The position numbers and the translations under genes were made by a program. The notes under the pieces are model-generated. The model did not search any database, had not been told where the DNA came from, and was given only the letters and a program-made list of their open reading frames with translations. Shown in pieces: positions 19,406-29,046 of a DNA stretch of 64,000 bases. Each line of letters starts with the position of its first letter. Positions within the stretch are counted from its first letter, which is position 1. Source of the DNA: Microcoleus sp. FACHB-68 (lineage in GTDB: Bacteria > Cyanobacteriota > Cyanobacteriia > Cyanobacteriales > Oscillatoriaceae); NCBI RefSeq assembly GCF_014695715.1, contig NZ_JACJOT010000008.1, positions 434,001 through 498,000 of the forward strand. Direction: 5' to 3'.

Positions 19406-21598
19406 TTAAAATTCCCGCTTGCTGGGTTGAACCAGCGCCCGAATCAGGATAGCGGTGATATTGTCGTGGCCATTATGCTGATTAGCAAGATTGATCAGTT
19501 CACTGACTCCTTGTTCCAAACTAGCCTCATAACGAAGCAAGGGTTCTAGATGAGTGGATTTGTGGGTTTCCAGCAAATCATTATCCGTAAGTCCGTCTGA
19601 TGCCAGGATCAGCAACGTGTCTTCGTTGAGTTCTAAGAACTGCACATCAGGATGAACGAAATCCTCGTCTCGTGGCCCTAGGGCTTGCGTGAGTTGATAA
19701 GCATCAGGGCGAGAGTAGGCAGTTTCCGGATCGATACCCCGCTTAATTTCCCGCTGACCGACTTCGTGATCAACCGTAACTTGCCTGAGTCCCTGCCGGC
19801 GGCTGAGACGGTAAAGCCGGCTATCTCCCACATGGGCAACCGCAACTTGGGTATCTTGCACTAACACCAAGACTAAGGTGGTGCCCATCCGGCCACTACC
19901 AGAACGCACTTCTTTTTGATTGACATCAAAAATAGCTTGGTTTGCCAGCAACACTGCCTCACGAATGGTCGCTTCCTTCGGGAGTTGGTCTTGCCAGTGA
20001 GTTTGAAAATACTGCCTTAGGGTTTCAACCGCTTGGGCGCTGGCAACTTCACCGCCGGCGTGTCCCCCCATCCCATCACAGAGAATATAAAGGCATCGGG
20101 CACGAACGGCGCGGCCTAAAGGGCTTTCTATCGTAGAGATATTCGTTACAATCCCGTAGCAGTCTTCATTGTGAGCGCGTTGCCGGCCTACATCAGTAGC
20201 CCCGGCACTTTGGAGATTGACCAATTGCATAGGTAAAACCACCGTAGGCATATCTTCATCATCGTCATCCGCATCCACCGGCACAGGTGCAGAAGCGGTT
20301 TCAATTTCCTCGGCGATCGCGACTAAACGACCGCGCAACTCTTCAACAGTGAGGATCACACCTTCCTTGCAATCTAGCAGCAACTGGGTTATCGATCCCA
20401 GTTGAGTACGCTGGGATTGAGAAAATAACATCTGCCACAAGTCCCCTAAATCTGACAGCGGCAAGGAAACATCAGATTTTTCACAATATAAACGTTGTAA
20501 ACAGAGATTGCGATCCTCATTCACCCGGAGATTAGTCACCTCTAGCAGGCTGCGCCGGCAGTGCCAAGGTTCTAATGCTGCCCACAGTTCCGTCATTTCA
20601 TACAGCCACTGCAATAACTGGAGGGGGAGAATTTCATCACGGCCCCACTCGGCTAACAGCAAAGGTAAATCTGAACGATCTTCCAGCAACACCACCGTCT
20701 GGCCGTTTTGCTGCCAAGCATCGTGAATGGCTGGCAAGTTAAGGTCAAACTGCGTCTGTAAGGCCAAATAAGGCTGAGCTGGCACGGGAATTGCTAAGTC
20801 CGCCAGGGTTGGGGTAATCGCTGGGGGTTCCGACGGCGGTCTGGATTGAACTGCCCCACCTGATCTAACGAGGGCAGCCAAAGGAGACATCTGGAAAGGC
20901 TGACAGTCTAGGACTTTTACCACCGTTTCACTGGTGCCGGCTTGGATTTGCGGGAGAGATTTTAGGAGTTTGTAGCGTTGTTGGGGATCTAAATATTCTG
21001 AGGTGAGAAGGAGAGTGCTTGCCTCTGAGTCATCTTCCGGCATTGGATCAGCGGCTTCTTGCAGTGGGTTGAGAGGGGGCACTTCTGCTGTATCAGCCCT
21101 GACGCTTTCGGGCGTAGGATGGATTGAATTCACCGGCTCAGTCACGGCTTCTGGGACAGTGGTTGCGGGGGTTGACTCGGTTGCTGGATCTGGAAACGAT
21201 GAAGCAGGAAAGATTTCATTTTCCTCGATGTCGTTCACCGGCAGTTGACTTTCCCATTCATCAATACCGGCATCGGGTGTCAATGCTGGTTCTTGAGCGG
21301 TGCTGACCACGAAACTTTCAGGCGCTTGGCTTGCCGCTAGAGGGATTGTTTCAGCCCCGCTGGGGGTTGAACTCGCAATGGGTGCAGAAGTCTGTGTTGC
21401 CGCTTTAGCCGCCTCTTTTGAGATGATAGCCAACCATACCGTTCCTGCCTCAGCACCGCAATTCGGGCAGTTTTGGGCACTTAAAGCAACTTGGCTTTGA
21501 CACTGGGGACAATTCTTGGAACTTAAGGAAGTGCCGCATTTTTGACAAAACTTATTCGTATTCGGGTTTTCAAACTGACATTGGGGACAGACAAGCAT
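19406..21598 (-). CDS. PP2C-family protein phosphatase with N-terminal zinc ribbons
   Basis: Mn2+/Mg2+-dependent Ser/Thr phosphatase, probably the partner of the adjacent kinase. The first 50 residues form a double zinc ribbon (CPQCQFEN, FCQKCG, CPQCQSQ, CPNCG). A long Pro/Ala/Glu-rich low-complexity region follows (about 70-200). A middle region (about 215-445) resembles a degenerate kinase-like or regulatory fold and has no clear motif. The C-terminal PP2C domain starts at about 465, with DVGRQRAHNEDCYG, CDGMGGHAGGEVAS, VAHVGDSRLYRL and ILASDGLTDN, so the metal-binding Asp residues are present. 730 aa; ATG start. Confidence 0.93.
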   Translation of the reverse strand: MLVCPQCQFENPNTNKFCQKCGTSLSSKNCPQCQSQVALSAQNCPNCGAEAGTVWLAIISKEAAKAATQTSAPIASSTPSGAETIPLAASQAPESFVVSTAQEPALTPDAGIDEWESQLPVNDIEENEIFPASSFPDPATESTPATTVPEAVTEPVNSIHPTPESVRADTAEVPPLNPLQEAADPMPEDDSEASTLLLTSEYLDPQQRYKLLKSLPQIQAGTSETVVKVLDCQPFQMSPLAALVRSGGAVQSRPPSEPPAITPTLADLAIPVPAQPYLALQTQFDLNLPAIHDAWQQNGQTVVLLEDRSDLPLLLAEWGRDEILPLQLLQWLYEMTELWAALEPWHCRRSLLEVTNLRVNEDRNLCLQRLYCEKSDVSLPLSDLGDLWQMLFSQSQRTQLGSITQLLLDCKEGVILTVEELRGRLVAIAEEIETASAPVPVDADDDDEDMPTVVLPMQLVNLQSAGATDVGRQRAHNEDCYGIVTNISTIESPLGRAVRARCLYILCDGMGGHAGGEVASAQAVETLRQYFQTHWQDQLPKEATIREAVLLANQAIFDVNQKEVRSGSGRMGTTLVLVLVQDTQVAVAHVGDSRLYRLSRRQGLRQVTVDHEVGQREIKRGIDPETAYSRPDAYQLTQALGPRDEDFVHPDVQFLELNEDTLLILASDGLTDNDLLETHKSTHLEPLLRYEASLEQGVSELINLANQHNGHDNITAILIRALVQPSKREF

Positions 21599-22035
21599 GG
21601 TGAGTTATGAGTTGATAGGGGCGGATTTACTGTTCAGTATCAAGGGTTCCACCGACATTTTAGTGAAACCCGCCTGTAATCAGTTTTGAGTTATGAGTGT
21701 AATTCAAAATTCACGCACGGATGAATTTGCAAGTTTTAATGCTTAAAATTCTCAAAAAATCGCCAATAACACATTGAAGACGGAAGTTTTGGGTGAGTCA
21801 GTGAGGTTCAGGAAAAAATCCCTCCCAAGTGATAGGGTCTCCTGATGTTCGCAGACAGGCCGGTTGAAGGAAACCCCAAACTGGTTTTGATTCAGCAAGT
21901 CATTTAAAGGTTTAGGAGAAAATATCTGCCAAAAATGATAAAATCTCCCACTTTCCAGACATACCCCGATTGAATGAAAGCCCAAAACAAAGAATAAAAA
22001 TCTCGCTACCCTTATTTGCCTATTTTCTGAAGATT
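21599..22035. other. Intergenic region between histidine kinase and phosphatase genes
   Basis: A 437-bp spacer on the 3' side of the large histidine kinase gene. It contains a diverged tandem duplication, listed separately, and no convincing gene. Confidence 0.4.
21820..21988. repeat. Diverged tandem duplication in intergenic DNA
   Basis: Two stretches (about 21820-21882 and 21926-21988) align along their length. Both share TGATA(N3)TCTCC, then CAGACA, then CC(N)GATTGAA or CCGGTTGAA, then a block ending in CCCAAA(A)C. The period is about 106 bp. The sequences are clearly related but much diverged. Function unknown. Confidence 0.5.
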
Positions 22036-25000
22036 TTAGGTTAGGGGCAGTTCTACCGTAAAGCAAGTTTGACCGGCAGCACTTCCCACCTGAATCGTGC
22101 CCCCCAAATGATCGATCAGTTTTTGCACCAGCGCTAAGCCCAAGCCGGTGCCGCCCTGTTTCCAAGGATCTGCACTCGGAACCCGATAAAACTTCTCGAA
22201 AATATGGGGCAGCTCAGATGCAGGAATTTCCGTTCCGGAATTAGTAACCTTTAACTGCATTTTTCCACTTTCCACGCCGGCACTGAGTGTGATTTGTTCG
22301 TGGGGCGGAGTATATTTGCAGGCATTATTTAACAATTCTGCCAGAATGCGCTCCAGACTGGAAGCGTCAGACATTAAAGGGGGTAAGTTCGCTGCTAAGT
22401 GAACCGCTAACCTTTGGTGCCGATTGCGAGCTCGATCTAGAAAAGGCCGCACGATTTGAGGAATCCACTCCTGAAGCTCAATCCTTCCTAATGCCAACGG
22501 CTGCACACCGGCATCAAGTCGCTGCAAATCCAGCAAATCATTAATTAAACTAATTTCTCGTTCGCACTCGTCATGCAAGATTTGGAGGTAACGAGCGGTT
22601 TTCTCATTGCAAAAATTTTCAGGGGATGGACTTACGGCTTGGTTGCCGGTTTTGAAGGCTGAAAGTTTGCAGCCTCCAGCGATCTCCAACATCTGAATTG
22701 CCATTTTCATGTTAGACATGGGTGTTCGCAATTCATGGGAAACTGTGCTGAGAAACTCATCTTTGAGCCGGCTAAGTTTTTGCAGTTCGTCCACCTGCGC
22801 TTGAGCCGCCTGATATAGTCGGGCTTGACGCAGGGCGATGGCGCATTGAGAAGCCACCTGCCCCGCCAAGAGAATTTCCGTGTTGCTAAACACCCGGCTG
22901 GCTTTATTTAAGACAGCCAGGTGGCCGATCGTGCCGCGATCATCAAAAATCGGACATAGCAGTTTAGCCGATAGGGGCTGGGCCAAATCGGGACAGGCGA
23001 GATCGCCCAACTCAGCGCCTTGAAACAAATGATAGCGTCCAGATTCATAGGCGGCAAAATACTGTCCATCTAAGAGCTGCTCATACACCGCCGGCGCATC
23101 TGCCATTGGCAGAATTTGCCCCAAAGCTGAACCTAAAGCCGCTTGGGTATACTCATAGCTAATACTGGCAGTGGTGCGCTCACTGTTATACAGAGCCGCA
23201 CAACAGTAATCCACCTTGAGCACACTGGCAACTTCCTGTACAGCAGTTTGCAAAATCTGGTTTTCATCCAAGCTTTCGCGCACCCGTTCGGTAATTCGCT
23301 TTAGCACCTCTGCAAAGTTCAGCGACTCTTGTAATTCTCCGGTGCGCTCCTGTATTTGACCCTCAAGCTGAGTGTTAAGCAACTGCACCTGCTGGTACAG
23401 TTCTGATTGCTGGATGGCAATTCCCACCTGGATTGCTAGGGACTTGAGCAGATCAATTTCCAGCTGCTGCCACCGGCGCGGCGCACAGCAGTGATGGGCG
23501 ATCAACAATCCCCATAAGTTTTCGCCCTGCAAAACCGGCACGACTAAGTTGGCTTTCACCTGAAACTGACTGAGTAAATCGATGTAACATTGTTCTAAAT
23601 CTGTAGTCGCCAGATCCTCAATCGTTCGGACGCGACCTTGTTTGTAGCAATCCACATAAGTCTGGGCAAAGCAGGGGTCATAAATAACGGTTCCTAGCAG
23701 CGGTATGCACTGCTCATCAACTGACTCTACCGCGACTACCCCACTCCAGTTTGGCTCAAAGCGGTAAATCAGCACTCGGTCGGTTGCCAAAAATTGCCGC
23801 ACTTCGGCAACGGTGGTGTTCAGAATTTCATCCAGGTTAAGAGATTGGCGGATGCGCGTTTGCACCTGCCCCATCAGCCGCTCTCGTTCGCTTTGATGTT
23901 GCAAAGCAACTTCAGCAGCTTTACGCTCTGTGATATCCGTAATCATCTTCAAGGAGCCAGCGTATTGCCCCGCTGCATCGAAGATGGGATTGGCGGAGAT
24001 GATCGCCCACATTTCGGAGTCATCTTTGCGGCGAAGTTTAAGATCGTAGCGCTCTTCGATTCCTTGCCGGCGGTTCTCTAAATAATGCTGGGCGCTAACG
24101 CGGCTCGACTCGTCCACAAATGCCAAAAATGGCTGCCCTAACATTTCTCCATCCGTCCAGCCCAGCATTTGCGCCATCTGAGGATTGACAAAATTGGTAT
24201 TTCCTTGAGCATCCAGCACCCAAACGCCTTCGGTTGTGGTTTCCACGATCCGGCGATACCGTGTTTCGCTTTCTCGCAGCGCTCGTTCGGCTTGCCGGCG
24301 GGCGAAGTAGCTGGAAATCATCTCTGCAATGACGCGCAGCACACGAAGGTCTTCACCGGACCACTGTCGGCATTTTTCTGTATCGTCAAACCCAATAAAT
24401 CCGAGTAGTTCGCCGCTATCAAATTTTATCGGTACGATGAGCAGCGAGCGAACGCTTCGGGCGTGCAGAATCGCTTTTTCTGAGCCGGCAAGATCCGGTA
24501 AAGTTTCCACATCGCTAATTTCGATGGTTTGAGCGCTCACCAGCTGCTTCATAAACCAGGGAAATAAGGCGCTGTCCTGATTTTGGAAGTTGTCGATCTG
24601 CGATGGTGTCCGCTCGTCACACCACTCACAGGTATTATCCACTTTGGTGGTGTTTTCTCGAAATTGGAAAATATAGGCGCGATTGGCTACCACCGCTTTT
24701 CCTAACATTTGGAGGATTAGATTTAAATCGGTGTCGCCGGTGGAGACAAACAATCTCGATACCTGTGCCAGTGCCTCTTCGAGTCCTAAGCGATGTCGCA
24801 GTCCCTCTTCTGTTTGCTTGCTTTCTGTAATTTCAGTAAAGTAAACCGCCAGTCCATCGGCAGCCGGATAGGCGTGAACTGCAAACCAGGCACCCAGCGG
24901 CGGATAAAATTCTTCAAATTTTACGGCGACTTGTTCGCTTAAAGCTTTATGGTATTCCACATAAAAGGTTGAGCCGACTGTTTCGGGGAACTTATCCCAC

Positions 25001-28000
25001 AACCGCTCACCGATAAGTGATTCGCCCCGTTGGTGCAGCAGCTGTTCGGCTTCCTGATTGACGTAGGTGAAGCGGAACTGGTGATCTACAGCAAAAAAGG
25101 CGTCGGTGATGCTTTCAAGGATGTTAATTGTTTGCCGGTGAGAGCGCTGCAATTCTTGTTCGGCTTGCTTTCGCTCTGTCACATCGCGAGCAACTGCATA
25201 AATAATGTGTTCTTCAAAACAAACGGTGGAATTCCACCCAAGCCACTTATAAGAGCCATCCGCGCAGCGATAGCGATTCTCAAAAGCGAGGGTATTGCTT
25301 CCACTGGCTAATTTTGCCGTTTCCGCTAAGGTTGCGGCGCGATCGTCTGGATGGACAAATTCGATAAATGGTTTGGCTTGCAGTTGTTCTTTACTCCAGC
25401 CTAAAACTTTTTCCCAGGCGGGATTTAAGCGTTTGAAGTAGCCATCGAAGCCGGCGATACACAGCATATCGAGGGAAAGGGTAAAGAAACGATCTCGCTC
25501 CTCTTCTGCTCGCTTGCGCTCGGTTATGTCCTTCTGGACGCCGACAAAGTTAACCACTTGACCGGCAGCATCCCTGACCGGCGAAATGTATAATTCATTC
25601 CAAAATAATGTGCCATCTTTACGGTAATTTTGCAGGATGGCGTGACACTCTCGTTGCTCTGCCATTGCTCGCCGCAGGGGTTCGAGGGCAGCTTGGTCTC
25701 GATTGCTTCCCTGCAAGAACCGGCAATTACGACCAATAATTTCAGCTTGTTTATAGCCGGTTATGCGTTCAAAACCAGGATTGGCATAAATAATCGGGTT
25801 CTCTGGCTGGGTGGGATCGGTGATGATGATGCCGTTACTGCTGGCGGTGATTGCCCGTTCTAGCAAGTGCCGGTGTGCCTCTGATCTATTGCGTTCGATC
25901 GCAGTGGCTAACACATTGGAGATCGCTTGCAGAAAGTAAATGTCATCTTGGGTGAAGGTGGGCGGATGGGTAGTCTCTGGCTCTAAAACTTTTAAGTGAG
26001 ATTGTGAGACTTGTGACTCTATGTGAGAACCTTCGTCTTCTTGACCAAGCTTGACCTGTTTTCCCCGCTTCTGATTGCTGCCGGCAATTACGCTGATGCC
26101 GCTGACTGCGCTGTTGCCATGAAGCAGGGGGGGTGAACTGAATCGCGTTTCGGTACGCAAGGTTTCCATCGCCGGCTCGCTTGAAAGTAAAGTGCTGCCG
26201 GCATCGCCATACTCTCCGGTTTCTTCCTGGCAACCGACACCGGCTTTCAGTAGCACGGCTTTACCATCGGGTCGTAATTCTAAAATTTTGCAAGACTCTA
26301 CCGCTAATATTTGGGTCACTAAGATAACTGCTTGCTCCATCAGCCTATCTAAAGGGCTGCCGGCTAGTGCTAGCTGACCTAATTGAGCGACGGCGGCTTG
26401 CTGGCGGGCGTGTACTTGTAAAGCTGTAATTAAGTCTGTCTTTTCTGCTTCTGAGCGTTTGCGCCCGGTGATGTCGCGCAGCACAACTTGAATTGCCGGT
26501 TGGTTTTCATAGGTGATGGGAATGGCGGCAACTTCTACATCTACAGTTGACCCGTCGAGGCGGATGAATTGTTCTTCCATGAGCGGTACTCCCTTAACTT
26601 CTTCGAGAATTTGCCGCATTCTGGCCTTAAAGTTCTCTTGGTCGTCTGCATGGACAAAATCTAAGAGGGATCTTCCGAGCAACTGGTTGGTATGACTTGC
26701 TCCCAGGAGTTTAGCCCCAGCAGAGTTTATACAAACAATCTTTCCGTTTTGATGAATCCAGATCGCCTCGAATGACAGCTCCAGTAGCTGCTGGTAACGA
26801 TCTTCGCTTTCTCGCAGCGCCTCCTCTACGTGGCAGCGCTCGGTGATGTCAATGCCGGTACAGATTATGTAGTTAAGCTCGCCGTTTGCATTGTGCAAAG
26901 CTGTTTTAGTCCAAGCGATGCGCCGGTGAGTTCCATTTTTTGTGAGTAATACACTTGCGCTATCCCTTTGGAGAGGTTGATCTATCGGCTCGGCTCGGTA
27001 CGCATCCCGTTGGGTTAAAAGTGAGAGATGTTCGGCTTTTCTATTTTCTGAGTTTTCTGCTTCAGGTACTGAGAATAATTCAGAGAAAAGCCGGCCTTGC
27101 ACTTCTTCAAATTGATAACCGATTGTTGTCAAGCTCGTTTGATTGCACAGTAATATCCGTTCTTGCCGGTCAAGAACGACTACGTTTGGCTCTTTTATTC
27201 CTCCTAGCGATTCGCCGGTTGGGATGTTATCAGTATTGCCGGCAGGTAAAATTGCCCATTGGGGGATGACTTCTAACAAGCGAGAGACAAACTCAGGAAC
27301 TAAGATATCGGTGCTATCGAGAAGCGTAAAAACAAATTGGCGAGCTTCTACCAGTGCTGCCTCTGCTTGCTTGCTAGCAGTTATATCTTCACAAACCAAC
27401 ACAATAACTGAGGGGATATTGCTCTGCGAGTTTGAGTGCGAACCGATAGGATCACTTGCTAGACGTGGCAATGAGCCAATTTCTTTGGCAAGCGCATTTT
27501 GAGTTTGATTTTTTGACAGATGCAACTCGATATTACAGTTAGCGCAAAGCTGCTCTAAGCAATCGCAGTTTTCATATAATTGCTCGTTAATGGTTAGCTT
27601 TACTGAGGTTCTAACCCATAAGATGCTGCCATCTTGCCGCATCAGCCGAAATTCCCATTCACCCTCCGCAGCTGGCATCTGCCACCAATCTGCAAAGGTT
27701 GATCGCACCTTTGCTTGGTCTTGGGAGTGAATCCGCTCAAAAAGTGAGCTACACTTTAATTCCTCAACGCTATAACCCAAAAGGGCTGCACCATTGTGAT
27801 TGACCGCCAGCACCACGCCAGCTGAGTTTAAGGTGAAGTATATGGCAGGACTATTTTCGTACAGGTTGCGATACCACTCTAATTCTGCTCTCCTGCTGCC
27901 TCGTGCTTCTTCCATTTGCCGAAAATTTGCATTCTCTTGGGCCGGCTCAAACGGCGCGGCGGGCGCTTCATTTTGAGAGTGGCCGTATTTAAAAAACGGG

Positions 28001-28014
28001 GAGTTGGGGACCAT
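22036..28014 (-). CDS. Giant multi-PAS/GAF histidine kinase with LOV and bilin-GAF-like domains
   Basis: A 1992-aa soluble sensor kinase; GGAG lies 7 nt before the ATG. Approximate order: PAS (45-215, with an insertion), PAS (280-395), PAS (405-520), GAF (540-710, with an insertion), LOV-type PAS (720-835), PAS (840-950), PAS (960-1065), GAF (1080-1240), PAS (1250-1365), phytochrome-like GAF (1385-1540), GAF (1575-1730), HisKA with phospho-acceptor His1760 (STVSHELRTP), and HATPase (1870-1992; NNACKYTP, GTGLGLALV). The LOV domain has the flavin-binding GRNCRFLQ with Cys764. The GAF at 1385-1540 has IYRF, VVAVES and Cys1476 followed by Tyr. There is no receiver domain and no neighbouring response regulator. 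It is a probable light/redox sensor whose output partner is unknown. Confidence 0.92.
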   Translation of the reverse strand: MVPNSPFFKYGHSQNEAPAAPFEPAQENANFRQMEEARGSRRAELEWYRNLYENSPAIYFTLNSAGVVLAVNHNGAALLGYSVEELKCSSLFERIHSQDQAKVRSTFADWWQMPAAEGEWEFRLMRQDGSILWVRTSVKLTINEQLYENCDCLEQLCANCNIELHLSKNQTQNALAKEIGSLPRLASDPIGSHSNSQSNIPSVIVLVCEDITASKQAEAALVEARQFVFTLLDSTDILVPEFVSRLLEVIPQWAILPAGNTDNIPTGESLGGIKEPNVVVLDRQERILLCNQTSLTTIGYQFEEVQGRLFSELFSVPEAENSENRKAEHLSLLTQRDAYRAEPIDQPLQRDSASVLLTKNGTHRRIAWTKTALHNANGELNYIICTGIDITERCHVEEALRESEDRYQQLLELSFEAIWIHQNGKIVCINSAGAKLLGASHTNQLLGRSLLDFVHADDQENFKARMRQILEEVKGVPLMEEQFIRLDGSTVDVEVAAIPITYENQPAIQVVLRDITGRKRSEAEKTDLITALQVHARQQAAVAQLGQLALAGSPLDRLMEQAVILVTQILAVESCKILELRPDGKAVLLKAGVGCQEETGEYGDAGSTLLSSEPAMETLRTETRFSSPPLLHGNSAVSGISVIAGSNQKRGKQVKLGQEDEGSHIESQVSQSHLKVLEPETTHPPTFTQDDIYFLQAISNVLATAIERNRSEAHRHLLERAITASSNGIIITDPTQPENPIIYANPGFERITGYKQAEIIGRNCRFLQGSNRDQAALEPLRRAMAEQRECHAILQNYRKDGTLFWNELYISPVRDAAGQVVNFVGVQKDITERKRAEEERDRFFTLSLDMLCIAGFDGYFKRLNPAWEKVLGWSKEQLQAKPFIEFVHPDDRAATLAETAKLASGSNTLAFENRYRCADGSYKWLGWNSTVCFEEHIIYAVARDVTERKQAEQELQRSHRQTINILESITDAFFAVDHQFRFTYVNQEAEQLLHQRGESLIGERLWDKFPETVGSTFYVEYHKALSEQVAVKFEEFYPPLGAWFAVHAYPAADGLAVYFTEITESKQTEEGLRHRLGLEEALAQVSRLFVSTGDTDLNLILQMLGKAVVANRAYIFQFRENTTKVDNTCEWCDERTPSQIDNFQNQDSALFPWFMKQLVSAQTIEISDVETLPDLAGSEKAILHARSVRSLLIVPIKFDSGELLGFIGFDDTEKCRQWSGEDLRVLRVIAEMISSYFARRQAERALRESETRYRRIVETTTEGVWVLDAQGNTNFVNPQMAQMLGWTDGEMLGQPFLAFVDESSRVSAQHYLENRRQGIEERYDLKLRRKDDSEMWAIISANPIFDAAGQYAGSLKMITDITERKAAEVALQHQSERERLMGQVQTRIRQSLNLDEILNTTVAEVRQFLATDRVLIYRFEPNWSGVVAVESVDEQCIPLLGTVIYDPCFAQTYVDCYKQGRVRTIEDLATTDLEQCYIDLLSQFQVKANLVVPVLQGENLWGLLIAHHCCAPRRWQQLEIDLLKSLAIQVGIAIQQSELYQQVQLLNTQLEGQIQERTGELQESLNFAEVLKRITERVRESLDENQILQTAVQEVASVLKVDYCCAALYNSERTTASISYEYTQAALGSALGQILPMADAPAVYEQLLDGQYFAAYESGRYHLFQGAELGDLACPDLAQPLSAKLLCPIFDDRGTIGHLAVLNKASRVFSNTEILLAGQVASQCAIALRQARLYQAAQAQVDELQKLSRLKDEFLSTVSHELRTPMSNMKMAIQMLEIAGGCKLSAFKTGNQAVSPSPENFCNEKTARYLQILHDECEREISLINDLLDLQRLDAGVQPLALGRIELQEWIPQIVRPFLDRARNRHQRLAVHLAANLPPLMSDASSLERILAELLNNACKYTPPHEQITLSAGVESGKMQLKVTNSGTEIPASELPHIFEKFYRVPSADPWKQGGTGLGLALVQKLIDHLGGTIQVGSAAGQTCFTVELPLT

Positions 28015-29046
28015 AGGTCAACTCCTACCCTCCAATGAGTTTGTAGGTGGTTCACTTCAGGATTCCATAATTAAATAAGAAATTTACAAATTTCACACAA
28101 AATGTAACTAATTCAACAAAAATAAATAGAAATAAAGGCTTAATGCACTGCTGGCAGGGGTTTTATCCCCAAGCTGGTGAGACTGAAAGGATATCAGGCT
28201 TTTATAATTAGCTAAGGGAAACATTGACTCATTTGCCACCTAGATAGGGCAAGCCATTGCTTGTGCTTTAAAGTGATGAGTATGGTTGCCGACTTTGCAA
28301 CTAAGCGGTTGCTAGGTCGGTGTGTGAAGCAAGTAGATGATAACCTGATAAATTGATAGATTAAATTTAAATTTTTTAGGATTAAAGTATGATTTTTTAG
28401 TAAAAAAAGATTGATTACTTAGCCGCCCATAGCAGCCCAAACGCTCGCGTAGTATTAACATTCGACGTAAGCAATGATTTATATTTTTTAAATAAGCTTA
28501 AATTTTGTTATTGTTTGAGTTTGATTTATATTGATTTTTATTTTTAGAATTAACTTTATATTAATTAAAATTTTTATTTTTAATTTTCGTAGTTTTAATT
28601 TTTATCTTAAAATTAATTAAACAAATAAGGTTATAAAAATTCACTGTTTAAAATTATTTAAATAAGTTTTTTCAATTTAAATTTTACACTTTTATATGCT
28701 TTAATTGGATAATTTAAATGCATTTTTTAATTAAAATTTCGGCTAAAATATTATTTTGAAAATGAGCAGCTAGGGCTATTCATCTTTTCCGAAACTTAAA
28801 AAATTATCGGCTCTGGCTAGAGTTCTGCATTTTACCATTTTGACGGTGTTAAGATTGGTTAGCGGCGTTCCCTCTACCAGAAGCATCACGATGTCTCTCA
28901 CCCAAACTGGCAATTTCTATAATTGGGGTTATAACATTGCCGCGAGGGGAAAACTGCTGTATATAAATTTGCCCCCTTTAATGTGTGGATTCTCGGTAGT
29001 TTTTAGTTAATGAATGGGATCACGGATGCTGAGGTTTCGTGTTTTC
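28015..29046. other. Long AT-rich intergenic region
   Basis: About 1 kb without a convincing gene. The part 28330-28790 is extremely A+T-rich with long T and A runs, and could be intrinsically curved DNA. A 39-codon frame at 28891-29010 (MSLTQTGNFYNWGYN...) has no evident ribosome-binding site and is not called. The promoter of the large histidine kinase must lie near 28015-28150. Confidence 0.5.

Noticed and set aside
21752-22165. 137-codon frame overlapping the end of the large histidine kinase
   Set aside because: It overlaps the conserved HATPase domain of the kinase in another frame, lacks a ribosome-binding site and covers the diverged intergenic duplication.
28891-29010. 39-codon frame MSLTQTGNFYNWGYN...
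   Set aside because: No ribosome-binding site and not recognised; short frames are expected by chance in a 1-kb spacer.
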